NCBI GenBank assembly: GCA_045124055.1
Contig: JBGVKZ010000023.1
Coordinates: 1 to 48,184 of the forward strand
Reading direction: 5' to 3'
Origin: CALZKI01 sp045124055
GTDB taxonomy: Bacteria; Bacillota; Clostridia; Lachnospirales; Lachnospiraceae
DNA: 48,184 nt
Shown here: positions 1 to 7,638 of the stretch, piece after piece
Layout of the letters: each line of letters starts with the position of its first letter
Position numbering within the stretch: position 1 is the first letter of the stretch
Notes under the pieces: model-generated
What the model was told of the DNA's origin: nothing
Database searches by the model: none
Seen by the model: only the letters and a program-made list of their open reading frames with translations
Translations under genes and position numbers: made by a program

Positions 1-13
1 GGCAAATAAAAAA

Positions 14-162
14 GGCTCTTTAGAGCCGGCCAGTGACCACAGTGCGGAAGGCGGACTTTTCAGAGCCTCTTTAGAGGCATGCAGGGAACAGCGGCTTATA
101 GCCGCAGAGCAAACCACCAGCTAAGCTGGTGGTGCTGATTTCCGCCTCATTCCAGCTTCCGC
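14..162. other. Compact multi-hairpin element, likely structured RNA or mobile-element end
   Basis: Four palindromes lie in about 120 bases: 14-19/22-27, 65-70/73-78, 91-96/100-105 and a perfect nine-base-pair stem at 114-122/124-132. In addition GCGGAAGGCGGA (44-55) can pair with TCCGCC (141-146) plus TTCCGC (157-162). That would close a junction around the last three hairpins. No open frame explains it. Dense nested pairing next to gene debris resembles the right-end/omega-RNA region of IS200/IS605-type elements, but no transposase is in the window, so this origin is inference. Confidence 0.45.
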
Positions 163-165
163 TAG

Positions 166-345
166 CGAGCCTATTTATACAGCAAGAACCTTGCCAAGCC
201 CCAAAGTGAAACGCTATTTGAAGAAGATTTGAAATTCATAGAGTTGCTTCTTTTAAAGAATAAAGACCTAGTGAAGATTAAAAAGGTAAAAGATGAAGAA
301 CGTGGAATTGAAACCACTTATATCACAATCAAGAAAACAGAGTAA
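166..345 (+). pseudogene. 3' remnant of an unrecognised gene (59 codons, no start)
   Basis: The frame is open from a TAG at 163-165 to TAA at 343-345 and has no plausible start codon. The predicted tail is charged and ends ETTYITIKKTE. I do not recognise the family. The tail is homologous to a decayed copy at 9835-9909, which ends TTFITIKKKE, so it is a real coding relic rather than chance. The structured element at 14-162 lies directly upstream and may have replaced the 5' part. Promoter copy A starts seven bases after the stop. Confidence 0.5.
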
Positions 346-383
346 ATTTGATTGCTCATGTTGGAAAGCGTGATATAATGATT
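271..383 (+). repeat. Dispersed repeat copy A: gene tail plus promoter
   Basis: This stretch aligns almost without gaps to 9835-9948. It covers the last 24 codons of a lost gene, its stop, and the complete promoter. The coding part has diverged more than the promoter part. The pair shows that the promoter was duplicated or inserted together with flanking DNA at least once. Confidence 0.75.
352..379 (+). promoter_or_regulatory. Recurrent promoter, copy A
   Basis: TTGCTC (352-357), 16-base spacer, TATAAT (374-379) with an extended -10 TGA just before it. It directly precedes the glycosyltransferase, whose Shine-Dalgarno AGGGAGGAA lies at 407-415. The same block occurs at 1548, 2992, 3427 and 9917. 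Confidence 0.8.
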
Positions 384-422
384 TGAAGAGACTAATTTGA
401 AAGATTAGGGAGGAACTTTGTT

Positions 423-1547
423 ATGAAAATTCTTTTTATTAATTTACCATACTATGGACATATGATACCTACAATCGGACTTGTGCAGGAACTTATTAAA
501 AAAGGTTGTGAAGTAACATATCTTATGCCTTTTGATTGGGAAGAAATAATAGCGGAAAGTGGTGCAGAGTTTTATGGATATGATAATCATAAAAAATTAT
601 CAGAACAAATAAAAAATGCCTATGCAGTTGCTGAGAAAATTATAAATAATTTTGACTTTATTGTTTATGAACAATTTTTCTTTTTAGGGAAACACCTTGC
701 AGAAAAATACAATAAGCCAGTGGCAAGAATTTTTACTGCTCCTGTCACAAATAAAAAATTAATGCAAGAGTATATATCTTCAAAAGGTCCGCTGTCAATA
801 TTTAAACATAAGTGGATTACAAAAGCCTTTACGAAAGATGTTGCAAAAGACGTTTCTTTAAAAACAGATAATTGGCTAGATGAAATTATTTATAATCCAC
901 CAAAACTCAATCTTGTATATACACTTCGTGAATATCAGCCATACGAAAAAGAATTTCCTGCGGAACAGTACAAATTTTTAGGTGCATCAATCTATGAAAG
1001 AAGAATGGAAAATCTAGGATTAGAAAAAGGGGAAAAACCAATAATATATGTTTCATTAGGTACAGTCGTAAAAGGTGCTGTTTCTTTTTTTCAGAATTGT
1101 ATAGAAGCATTTCGTGAAGAAGATGTAGAAGTAATAATATCTGTTGGTAAGGAATTTAATATGGAAAAACTTAGAAATGTACCGCCTAATATACATATTT
1201 ACAAATCAGTGCCACAATTAGAAGTTCTAAATATTTCAGATGTATTTATAACACATGGTGGAATGAATAGTATTTCAGAAGCATTTGTATATGGTGTTCC
1301 AATGGTAGTGATACCAGTTGCATCAGACCAACCAGTAAATGCAAGATGTATTGAAAAACTTGGTGTAGGCAAAAAATTAGATTATACGACGATTGATAGT
1401 AAAGTTTTAAAGAATACAGTTTTTTCCATATTGTCAGATGTTGATATAAGAGAAAATATGGTAAAAGTACAAAAACTGATACATGAAGCACCTGGAAATA
1501 AAGGTGGTGCAGAGATTATCATAAATCATTATAATGAAAGTATTTAA
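423..1547 (+). CDS. GT1-family (MGT-like) glycosyltransferase
   Basis: A 374-residue GT-B fold enzyme of the UDP-glycosyltransferase family that includes macrolide and flavonoid glycosyltransferases. It probably transfers a sugar from a UDP-sugar to a small lipophilic acceptor in the cytosol. Seen: an N-terminal Rossmann start with the YGHMIPT segment (residues 10-16), a VSLGTVV strand near 210, and the nucleotide-sugar signature HGGMNS (His278) ending in SDQP (Gln303). Family members often inactivate macrolides or modify xenobiotics; the acceptor here cannot be told. Single gene behind promoter copy A. Its TAA touches promoter copy B, so it looks like an independent cassette. Confidence 0.85.
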   Translation: MKILFINLPYYGHMIPTIGLVQELIKKGCEVTYLMPFDWEEIIAESGAEFYGYDNHKKLSEQIKNAYAVAEKIINNFDFIVYEQFFFLGKHLAEKYNKPVARIFTAPVTNKKLMQEYISSKGPLSIFKHKWITKAFTKDVAKDVSLKTDNWLDEIIYNPPKLNLVYTLREYQPYEKEFPAEQYKFLGASIYERRMENLGLEKGEKPIIYVSLGTVVKGAVSFFQNCIEAFREEDVEVIISVGKEFNMEKLRNVPPNIHIYKSVPQLEVLNISDVFITHGGMNSISEAFVYGVPMVVIPVASDQPVNARCIEKLGVGKKLDYTTIDSKVLKNTVFSILSDVDIRENMVKVQKLIHEAPGNKGGAEIIINHYNESI

Positions 1548-1576
1548 TTGCTCATATTAAAAAGAATGCTTATAAT
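1548..1576 (+). promoter_or_regulatory. Recurrent promoter, copy B
   Basis: TTGCTC (1548-1553) starts at the base after the glycosyltransferase stop codon. Spacer 17, TATAAT at 1571-1576. The most diverged copy: the shared GGAAAGAGTGA block is partly lost. Confidence 0.7.
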
Positions 1577-1608
1577 GATAAATGGAATAAAATTTGTGGA
1601 GGTCTATT

Positions 1609-2508
1609 ATGAAAAAGGTACTTGTAACTGGTGGAACAGTATTTGTGAGCAGATATATTGCAGAATATTATGTTGCACAAAATTATGATGTATATGTACT
1701 TAATAGAAACAGCAGAGAACAGTCCAAAGGTGTAACACTGATTCAAGCAGACAGACACAATCTTGGTGAAATACTTAGAGATATTGATTTTGATGTTGTT
1801 ATTGATACAGCCTATAATTCCGACGATGTTGAATTATTACTTAATGCACTTGGAAAATATAAAGAATATATTTTGATTAGTTCAAGTGCAGTATATCCAG
1901 AATACACTCCACAGCCTTTTGAAGAAAACGCCACATTAGGAATAAACAAATATTGGGGGAAATATGGAACAGATAAAATAGAAGCAGAAAATACTTTGTT
2001 AAAAAGAAACCCTGATGCGTATGTATTAAGACCACCATATTTATATGGTCAAATGAATAATGTTTATAGAGAAGCATTTGTTTTTGATTGTGCATTAGAA
2101 AACAGAAAGTTTTACTTGCCAAAAAATGGAGATATGAGATTACAGTTTTTTCACATAAATGATTTGTGCAGATTTATAGATATAATTTTGGACAAAAAAC
2201 CTTCTCAGCATATTTTTAATGTAGGAAATGAGATTGCCATATCCGTTCGTGAATGGGTTGAACTTTGTTATGATGTTACAGGTAAGGAAGCTAGTTTTGT
2301 TAATGTATATGATGATATTGAACAAAGAAATTATTTTAGCTTTTATAACTATGAATATTATCTTGATGTTTCTAAACAAGCTGAGTTAATGCCAGAAACA
2401 AAGCCACTATATGAAGGGTTAAAAGAAGCATTTGAATGGTATAAGAATAATACAGATAAAGTTAATAAAAAACCATTTTTTGATTATATTGATAAAAATT
2501 TGGCTTAA
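1609..2508 (+). CDS. NAD-dependent epimerase/dehydratase (extended SDR)
   Basis: A 299-residue extended short-chain dehydrogenase/reductase, usually acting on nucleotide sugars. Seen: N-terminal dinucleotide-binding TGGTVFVSRYIA (normally TGGxGFxG, here slightly divergent), the active-site SSSAVYPE strand near residue 92, and YGTDK as the YxxxK catalytic pair near 123-127. The open frame extends to a TTG at 1594, but GGAGG at 1598-1602 followed by a six-base gap makes ATG 1609 the start. Behind promoter copy B. A sugar-modifying partner of the upstream glycosyltransferase is possible, but the separate promoter argues for independent cassettes. Confidence 0.85.
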   Translation: MKKVLVTGGTVFVSRYIAEYYVAQNYDVYVLNRNSREQSKGVTLIQADRHNLGEILRDIDFDVVIDTAYNSDDVELLLNALGKYKEYILISSSAVYPEYTPQPFEENATLGINKYWGKYGTDKIEAENTLLKRNPDAYVLRPPYLYGQMNNVYREAFVFDCALENRKFYLPKNGDMRLQFFHINDLCRFIDIILDKKPSQHIFNVGNEIAISVREWVELCYDVTGKEASFVNVYDDIEQRNYFSFYNYEYYLDVSKQAELMPETKPLYEGLKEAFEWYKNNTDKVNKKPFFDYIDKNLA

Positions 2509-2521
2509 AAGGTTATGCGGA

Positions 2522-2548
2522 AGTTTGTTACACTTCTTTTTACAAACT
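2522..2548 (+). other. Imperfect hairpin in the gap after the SDR gene
   Basis: AGTTTGT (2522-2528) can pair with ACAAACT (2542-2548) across a T-rich loop. No T-run follows, so it is not a standard terminator. A possible -10 TATAAT lies at 2570-2575 but no good -35 is visible. Confidence 0.35.
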
Positions 2549-2624
2549 ATGGAATAGCCAATGCACAGCTATAATATAAACAGAAGAAAAAAGACATCGA
2601 GTCTGTCGCAAAGGAGTAGGTGCT

Positions 2625-2930
2625 ATGAAAGTGATTACTGTATGTGGTAGCTATAAGTTCAAAAAGGAAATGATAGAAATTACAGAAAAATTTGCGTTAC
2701 AGGGATATTGTATGATTACACCAATCGAATTATCCAAGAGTAGCAAGGAAGCTTATTCACAAAATGATATTGCTTGCTTAGGAAAAATGCATAAGGAGAA
2801 AATTAAACTTTCTGATGCAATCTTGGTGGTTGATGTTGATGGATATATAGGTGAAAGCACAAAAGGTGAAATTGAATATGCAAAGAGCCTAGGTAAAGAA
2901 ATACTATATTATTCTGAACAAGTTAACTAA
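2625..2930 (+). CDS. DUF4406/nucleoside 2-deoxyribosyltransferase-like small protein
   Basis: A 101-residue protein. The N-terminal VITVCGSYKFKKEM strand-loop, the ILVVDVDGYIGEST segment and KGEIEYAKSLGK match the minimal Rossmann-like fold of DUF4406 and nucleoside deoxyribosyltransferase relatives. Such proteins bind nucleotides or nucleosides and are often carried on phages and mobile islands. The substrate is unknown. ATG 2625 follows an AAAGGAG site. Unlike its neighbours it lacks a good copy of the recurrent promoter. An imperfect inverted repeat (CTAGC...GCTAG, about 2934-2971) follows the stop. Confidence 0.7.
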   Translation: MKVITVCGSYKFKKEMIEITEKFALQGYCMITPIELSKSSKEAYSQNDIACLGKMHKEKIKLSDAILVVDVDGYIGESTKGEIEYAKSLGKEILYYSEQVN

Positions 2931-2991
2931 AACGCTAGCCCCTGGGGAATAGGAGATTTCCAGCGAGCTAGAAGAACGGGTAAAAATTTGA

Positions 2992-3019
2992 TTGTTTCCG
3001 TTGAAAAAAATGATATAAT
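2992..3019 (+). promoter_or_regulatory. Recurrent promoter, copy C
   Basis: TTGTTT (2992-2997), spacer 16, TATAAT (3014-3019) with the extended TGA. It shares the AAATTTGATT lead-in with copies A and D. Confidence 0.7.
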
Positions 3020-3058
3020 GATAAAAAAACAAACTTGGATTTGTGGCGGAGATTATAT

Positions 3059-3259
3059 ATGCGAAAAATTATTTCAAAAATAGCAGCTACTTTTGCCATA
3101 CTTGGTGTTGTTGCAGTTGTAATTTCGTATTTATTTTTTGAATCAGGATATATTTTCTTTTGGATTGGAGTTGGAGTTGTGGTTATAAGTGGAATTGCCT
3201 ATCTTGCAACAGGTGAGAAAATTAAAGACTGGTTTTGGAAGGTGTTAGATCTGATTTAA
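3059..3259 (+). CDS. Small two-helix membrane protein
   Basis: A 66-residue hypothetical protein with two hydrophobic segments (about residues 7-27 and 31-51) separated by a short turn, then a basic/aromatic tail ending KDWFWKVLDLI. The frame reaches back to a TTG at 3035, but the GGCGGAG site at 3045-3051 favours ATG 3059. It stands alone between promoter copy C and a terminator-like hairpin. I do not recognise a family. A short membrane accessory or immunity protein is possible, with no direct support. Confidence 0.6.
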   Translation: MRKIISKIAATFAILGVVAVVISYLFFESGYIFFWIGVGVVVISGIAYLATGEKIKDWFWKVLDLI

Positions 3260-3319
3260 GTAAATTCTACTATGTAAAGGCCTTGCGGAGTTTGTGTATT
3301 ATATGGAGATACGCAGAAA

Positions 3320-3370
3320 GGACGTAAAGAGAAAAAGCAGTTTGTGTTTTTTCATTTTACGCCCTTTTTT
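3320..3370 (+). terminator. Probable intrinsic terminator
   Basis: CGTAAA (3323-3328) pairs with TTTACG (3356-3361), and the inner A-rich and T-rich arms extend the stem. A T6 run follows at 3365-3370. It closes the small membrane protein unit. Confidence 0.55.
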
Positions 3371-3426
3371 ATATGCCGCGAGTTTTGCGTTTCTCTATGT
3401 AATTAAGGAGTACGGTTAAAATTTGA

Positions 3427-3454
3427 TTACTCATAGCGGAAAGAGTGATATAAT
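3427..3454 (+). promoter_or_regulatory. Recurrent promoter, copy D
   Basis: TTACTC (3427-3432), spacer 16, TATAAT (3449-3454), extended TGA. The block GGAAAGAGTGATATAATGAT is identical to copy E, about 6.5 kb away. Confidence 0.8.
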
Positions 3455-3493
3455 GATGGACATAGACAAATTTACAGTTGGTGGAGGCTTGAG

Positions 3494-4231
3494 ATGGCAC
3501 AACAGAACATATACGATAACGAAATCTTTTTTTCAGGGTATAAGAATATAAGAGATAATAAAGTAAATGCTAATAATCTGTTTGAAATACCAGCATTGTT
3601 CTCTATGATGCCTGAATTGCAAGGGAAAAGAGTTTTGGATTTGGGATGTGGATTTGGAGAGCATTGCAAAAAGTTTGTTGATTATGGAGCAGAAAAAGTC
3701 GTTGGAATCGATATTTCAGAGAAGATGTTGGAAGTAGCAATTTCTGAAAACTGTGACCCCAAAATACGATATATTAATATACCTATGGAAAATATAGGAC
3801 AGTTACAGGAACATTTTGATGTTGTAATTAGTTCCTTGGCGTTTCATTATGTTGAAGATTTCGAAGGTGTAATAAGAAACGTGTTTAATCTACTAAATGA
3901 TAAGGGAGTATTTATTTTCTCACAAGAAAACCCGCTATGTACATGTCATTCGGGTGGAAACCGCTGGATGAGGGATGAAAATGGTAACAAACTATATTTA
4001 AAATTAGCAGATTATGGTATTGAAGGAGAAAGAGAATCCGTATGGTTTGTTGATAATGTTAAAAAATATCATAGAACATTTTCTACAATCGTAAATACCT
4101 TGATAGAGGCTGGTTTTACGATTGAAAAAATGATAGAGCCATTGCCCACGGATGAACTGCTTGAGAAGTACCCTGATTATGCGGATTTATATCATAAGCC
4201 AGATTTTTTGTTAATAAAGGCAAAAAAATAA
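3494..4231 (+). CDS. SAM-dependent class I methyltransferase
   Basis: A 245-residue methyltransferase of the UbiE/small-molecule type. Seen: motif I VLDLGCGFGEH (residues about 47-57), the acidic end of strand 2 in VVGIDISEKML, and VVISSLAFHYVEDF as motif IV. The C-terminal half has the long insert typical of the Methyltransf_11/25 group. The substrate is unknown. A single gene behind promoter copy D, with AGATGG start context after GGAGG at about 3482-3486. Confidence 0.85.
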   Translation: MAQQNIYDNEIFFSGYKNIRDNKVNANNLFEIPALFSMMPELQGKRVLDLGCGFGEHCKKFVDYGAEKVVGIDISEKMLEVAISENCDPKIRYINIPMENIGQLQEHFDVVISSLAFHYVEDFEGVIRNVFNLLNDKGVFIFSQENPLCTCHSGGNRWMRDENGNKLYLKLADYGIEGERESVWFVDNVKKYHRTFSTIVNTLIEAGFTIEKMIEPLPTDELLEKYPDYADLYHKPDFLLIKAKK

Positions 4232-4289
4232 TTCTTAATTGAATAATTTCGTAAACTTTCAGTTCTTTAATGACGGAATTATTACTATG

Positions 4290-4324
4290 GGGCGTAGAAT
4301 GTCTTAAAATATGGACTCTACGCT
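4290..4324. other. Inverted repeat between methyltransferase and HTH gene
   Basis: GGCGTAGA (4291-4298) pairs with TCTACGCT (4317-4324; one G.T). No T-run follows on either side. Could be a weak terminator or an operator for the downstream HTH gene. Confidence 0.4.
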
Positions 4325-4383
4325 CCGTTGGTATACAAAAGAGGTTGCTTTTGTTATGGTAACATCTGGAAGGAGGGACAAGC

Positions 4384-5022
4384 ATGGATCTGAATAAAAT
4401 AGGTAAGTTTATTTCGGAGGAAAGAAAGAAGAAAAATTATACTCAGAAGCAACTCGCAGATATTCTTAATGTCAGTGATAGAACAATTTCCAAATGGGAA
4501 TGCGGCAAAGGATTTCCGGAAGTTTCATTGTTGCAGCCCCTTTGTAAAGCACTGGGAATTTCAGTAAATGAGTTGCTGACGGGTGAACGCTTGGATAAAG
4601 AAAATTATATGAAAAAGGCAGAACAAAAAATGGTTCATCTGGTAGAAGAAAAGAAAGAGAACAGAACGAAATTAATTCTGATTCTTTTAATGGGACTCAT
4701 ATCCATCATTTCTTTTGTCACGCTGATTGTTGTTGTAAATACATATACGGAAGTAATAAGCAATCAGGCGAAAGGTATATTGGTGTTTATTGCATGTGCC
4801 GTTTTTATAGTTGGTTTGCTTGCATTGATGGAGGGAGGACGCACATTCGGATATTATAAGTGTTTACATTGCGAAGAAACCTTTGTCCCTGGTTTCATTA
4901 AGTATACAGTAGCAATCAATATCGCTTCGTTAAGAATGATGCGATGCCAACATTGTGGCAAATGGAGATGGTGCATGAAAGTACTGACAAAGAAAGAGAG
5001 AGATGAAAGTGAAGGAACGTAA
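4384..5022 (+). CDS. XRE-family HTH regulator with two TM helices and a zinc ribbon
   Basis: A 212-residue membrane-anchored regulator. Residues about 1-62 are a Cro/CI-type helix-turn-helix (YTQKQLADILNVSDRTISKWE). Two hydrophobic helices follow at about 97-120 and 130-148. The C-terminus carries two CxxC pairs (CLHC near 160 and CQHC near 188), a zinc-ribbon arrangement. GGAGGG lies upstream of ATG 4384. It overlaps the next gene, a CPBP protease, by 20 bases, which implies translational coupling. Family knowledge: such clostridial HTH-TM proteins commonly regulate or sense for an adjacent membrane protein. A zinc- or redox-sensing role is inference. Confidence 0.8.
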   Translation: MDLNKIGKFISEERKKKNYTQKQLADILNVSDRTISKWECGKGFPEVSLLQPLCKALGISVNELLTGERLDKENYMKKAEQKMVHLVEEKKENRTKLILILLMGLISIISFVTLIVVVNTYTEVISNQAKGILVFIACAVFIVGLLALMEGGRTFGYYKCLHCEETFVPGFIKYTVAINIASLRMMRCQHCGKWRWCMKVLTKKERDESEGT

Positions 5023-5677
5023 TAAAATAATAATACAGATAGTAATTGCAATTATCGGTGTAGTTGTCGGTTTGTTGGGAGTGGATGCATTTAATCAATA
5101 TGTACTGATGAGTCTTCCAATTATTGTTCGTATGGTTTTGATGATTGTGACATATTTTCTGATTGCAGTTGTTCCTTTTGGTATCGTAATATTTAATAAG
5201 GATAAGTGGTCGGATTTCGGCTTTTCAAAAGAGAAGCTTGGAACACAGGTGTTGATTGGACTTCTTATAGCTCTGTGTATGTCATTTGTTTTTACGGTGA
5301 TTCCTCATTTGGCTGGAAAAAGTGACTGGGTGAATAATCAAAATCAATATCAATATATGTGGCAGTTTATATACGATTTTGTTTATTTTATTTTTTCTGT
5401 TGCATTGGTGGAGGAGTTCGTTTTTCGTGGATTTTTCTACAAGAAATTCGAGACACTTTTCGGTTCTACCGTAGGTGCGATTATAGGTTCATCGGTTCTG
5501 TTCGGATTGTCTCATTTCTCAGGAGGAAATATAGTGCAGATTCTTTTGACCGGTATCCTCGGAACTATTTTTTGCATCTGTAGGGTCAAAATTAAAAATT
5601 GTACTTTGTTGTCGGTTATTATCGCACATGGTGTATATGATGCATTGATTACAGTATGGCTAAATGTTTTTACTTAA
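5003..5677 (+). CDS. CPBP-family intramembrane metalloprotease (CAAX/Abi)
   Basis: A 224-residue polytopic membrane protein. The signature EEFVFR (residues about 139-144; EExxxR) and a later GLSHF segment supply the glutamates and histidine of CPBP proteases (Abi/Rce1-like). Related bacterial proteins act in bacteriocin self-immunity, peptide pheromone processing or membrane stress. ATG 5003 lies inside the upstream HTH gene in another frame. Together they form a two-gene regulator-protease unit. A second, unrelated-regulator CPBP pair lies about 1.2 kb downstream. Confidence 0.85.
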   Translation: MKVKERNKIIIQIVIAIIGVVVGLLGVDAFNQYVLMSLPIIVRMVLMIVTYFLIAVVPFGIVIFNKDKWSDFGFSKEKLGTQVLIGLLIALCMSFVFTVIPHLAGKSDWVNNQNQYQYMWQFIYDFVYFIFSVALVEEFVFRGFFYKKFETLFGSTVGAIIGSSVLFGLSHFSGGNIVQILLTGILGTIFCICRVKIKNCTLLSVIIAHGVYDALITVWLNVFT

Positions 5678-6104
5678 GCGATTTACTTATATATGGGTAG
5701 AAATACCAAGAGTACAAACCGAAGAGTTGTGCGAAGTGCATTAATATTTGGGTTGACCGAAAGGTTCTGGTCTACCGGCTGGCGGGGATTTAATAACTGT
5801 TATATTTTGTTATAGAAATCTTGGAAACCATTGAAAACACTAAGGTTTTCGTGGGTGTCCTCTCTGTCACATCTTGTATCGTGTTATATTGTTTTACTCC
5901 TGGATATGACCTCTGATAAGGAAAAAACCAAGGGAAAGAAAATCTGATAACAACTTATAAAATGGCAGTTGGAACTGGATGAAATGCTTATAATATATTT
6001 TTCACTGAATGCTTTGGCAATAGAAGATCTATTGAAATATGCACGGCTTGCTTTATTAGTGTGTTAAAATAAGAGAAAAACTCGAATTTAGCATTCATTT
6101 ATTG
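5678..6104. other. Gene-free gap with possible debris
   Basis: About 430 bases without a convincing gene. A 40-codon frame from ATG 5694 contains a run of Arg and Trp residues but has no ribosome binding site. I see no tRNA, riboswitch or clear promoter here. Confidence 0.4.
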
Positions 6105-6143
6105 AATGGAGTATATGTAAAAATAGCATATACTCCATTTTTT
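6105..6143 (+). terminator. Strong intrinsic terminator
   Basis: AATGGAGTATATG (6105-6117) pairs perfectly with CATATACTCCATT (6127-6139) and ends in a T6 run (6138-6143). It insulates the tetR promoter, whose -35 starts two bases later. Confidence 0.85.
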
Positions 6144-6144
6144 G

Positions 6145-6180
6145 TTGACAAAACATGAAATATAATGTATGTTATATAAC
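6145..6180 (+). promoter_or_regulatory. tetR-cpbp promoter with palindromic operator candidate
   Basis: TTGACA (6145-6150), 17-base spacer, TATGTT (6168-6173). A perfect ten-base palindrome GTTATATAAC (6171-6180) overlaps the -10, where an autoregulating TetR protein would be expected to bind. Confidence 0.6.
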
Positions 6181-6204
6181 AGTGATTATGAAAGAAGGAT
6201 ATAT

Positions 6205-6792
6205 ATGCCACCAAAAGCAAAAATCACAAAAGAAATGATTGTAGATGCAGCTTTCGAAATTGTTCGGGAAGAAGGAGTAGATAAGGTTACTGCACGTAGA
6301 ATTTCAGAGCAATTGAAATGTTCTACGCAACCGGTACTGTATTATTTTCCAACAGTCGAAGAGATTAAGAAGATGGTATATGCAAAATCGGATGAATATC
6401 ATGCAATTTACCTTATGAGCGGGGAAATGGATTATGGAAATCCCATATTAACAATGGGAATGAATTATATCAGGTTTGCAATAGAGGAAAGAAATCTTTT
6501 TCGATTTTTATTTCAAACTAATGAGCTTTCGGGAGTAAGTTTGTTAGATTTGTTAGAATCCGAAGAATTATTACCAATGCTTACCGTCCTGCAAAATGAA
6601 TTGAATATGTCGATGGAGGATACAAAGGATGTGTTTAGCACACTATTTATATTTATTCATGGATATGCCAGTTTATATGCGAATAATACAATGGTTTATG
6701 ATGAGACAAATGTAATGAAAGCACTTGAAAAAATATTTGAAGGAGCAGTGTGTGCTACGAAAGGAGAAAAAAAATATGAAAAAGATAAGTAA
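6205..6792 (+). CDS. TetR/AcrR-family transcriptional regulator
   Basis: A 195-residue repressor. The N-terminal DNA-binding domain shows KEMIVDAAFEIVREEG, then ARRISEQLKCSTQPVLYYF, the TetR helix-turn-helix. The C-terminal helical domain (about 70-190) binds an unknown ligand. The frame opens at 6169, but AGAAGG at 6193-6198 points to ATG 6205, which gives the usual MPPKAK start. It overlaps the following CPBP protease gene by 17 bases. It most likely represses this two-gene operon through the palindrome near its -10. Confidence 0.85.
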   Translation: MPPKAKITKEMIVDAAFEIVREEGVDKVTARRISEQLKCSTQPVLYYFPTVEEIKKMVYAKSDEYHAIYLMSGEMDYGNPILTMGMNYIRFAIEERNLFRFLFQTNELSGVSLLDLLESEELLPMLTVLQNELNMSMEDTKDVFSTLFIFIHGYASLYANNTMVYDETNVMKALEKIFEGAVCATKGEKKYEKDK

Positions 6793-7429
6793 ATCCGTAA
6801 TGATTCCATTAATAATTATGATAATGATATCCTTGCTATGTTTGTTAAAGATTGAGATTGGAGGAGAGAGGTTACAACTTGCATCCTTCACATTAATTAT
6901 CGGTATTGTAGCATTTTTTGTTACAAGAAAAACGAATGAGGATAAAGACGAAGGATTGAACCATAAAACTATTTTAAGTTCATTGAAAAGTAAGAGTATG
7001 ATTCTTTGGATTCTTATGCCAATGATAATGAATGTTATGAGTCTTTTGATTGCAAAATTCTTCGTACCAGAGTTTGTGGAACACCTTACAGCAAGAACAG
7101 ATTTTCTTGCATTTAATATGATACCTGTGTTAATTGTTGAACTTGTGATTGCAGCATTGGGTGAAGAGATCGCATGGAGAGCTTTTTTTCAAAAGCAAAT
7201 GTCTAAGAGTTTGCCATCTGTGCCGTCACTTATTGTTTCATCAGCATTGTTTTCCATATGTCATTTTAACCAAGGGAGTGCAATCGTTGTAATATATGAT
7301 TTGGTGTTTATATTTATAAATGCTATGATTTATGGAATTATTTTTAAGAAAACAGATAATGCTTTCATCAGTACAATAGCACATTTTCTTGCAAACTTAT
7401 TTGGAACAATATCGATTATGTTTTTATAA
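6776..7429 (+). CDS. CPBP-family intramembrane metalloprotease
   Basis: A 217-residue membrane protein with several hydrophobic helices. The motif EEIAWR (EExxxR-type, about residues 129-134) and SICHF supply the CPBP catalytic residues. Start ATG 6776 was chosen over TTG 6725 because AAAGGAG precedes it. Co-transcribed with the TetR gene. Its sequence differs clearly from the CPBP protease at 5003, so the two are not a recent duplication. Likely role: membrane peptide processing or peptide-toxin self-immunity; the substrate is unknown. Confidence 0.85.
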   Translation: MKKISKSVMIPLIIMIMISLLCLLKIEIGGERLQLASFTLIIGIVAFFVTRKTNEDKDEGLNHKTILSSLKSKSMILWILMPMIMNVMSLLIAKFFVPEFVEHLTARTDFLAFNMIPVLIVELVIAALGEEIAWRAFFQKQMSKSLPSVPSLIVSSALFSICHFNQGSAIVVIYDLVFIFINAMIYGIIFKKTDNAFISTIAHFLANLFGTISIMFL

Positions 7430-7638
7430 ATAGTTGATGGTAAAACAAGCAAAAATTCAGCTTTGAGACTTCGGATTTCTTTGGTTTTGGTGGTAATCCT
7501 GCCACGGACGTTATGGAGCTTCTCAATTCGTATAAATGAATTTCTTTCGGTAGTGCTTCGTCCTCTCGTAAATGTTACTTAGGGAAAGAGGTGGAAGGGG
7601 TTTATATATCCTTGTCTGTTGTACTTATTTTCATTTTC

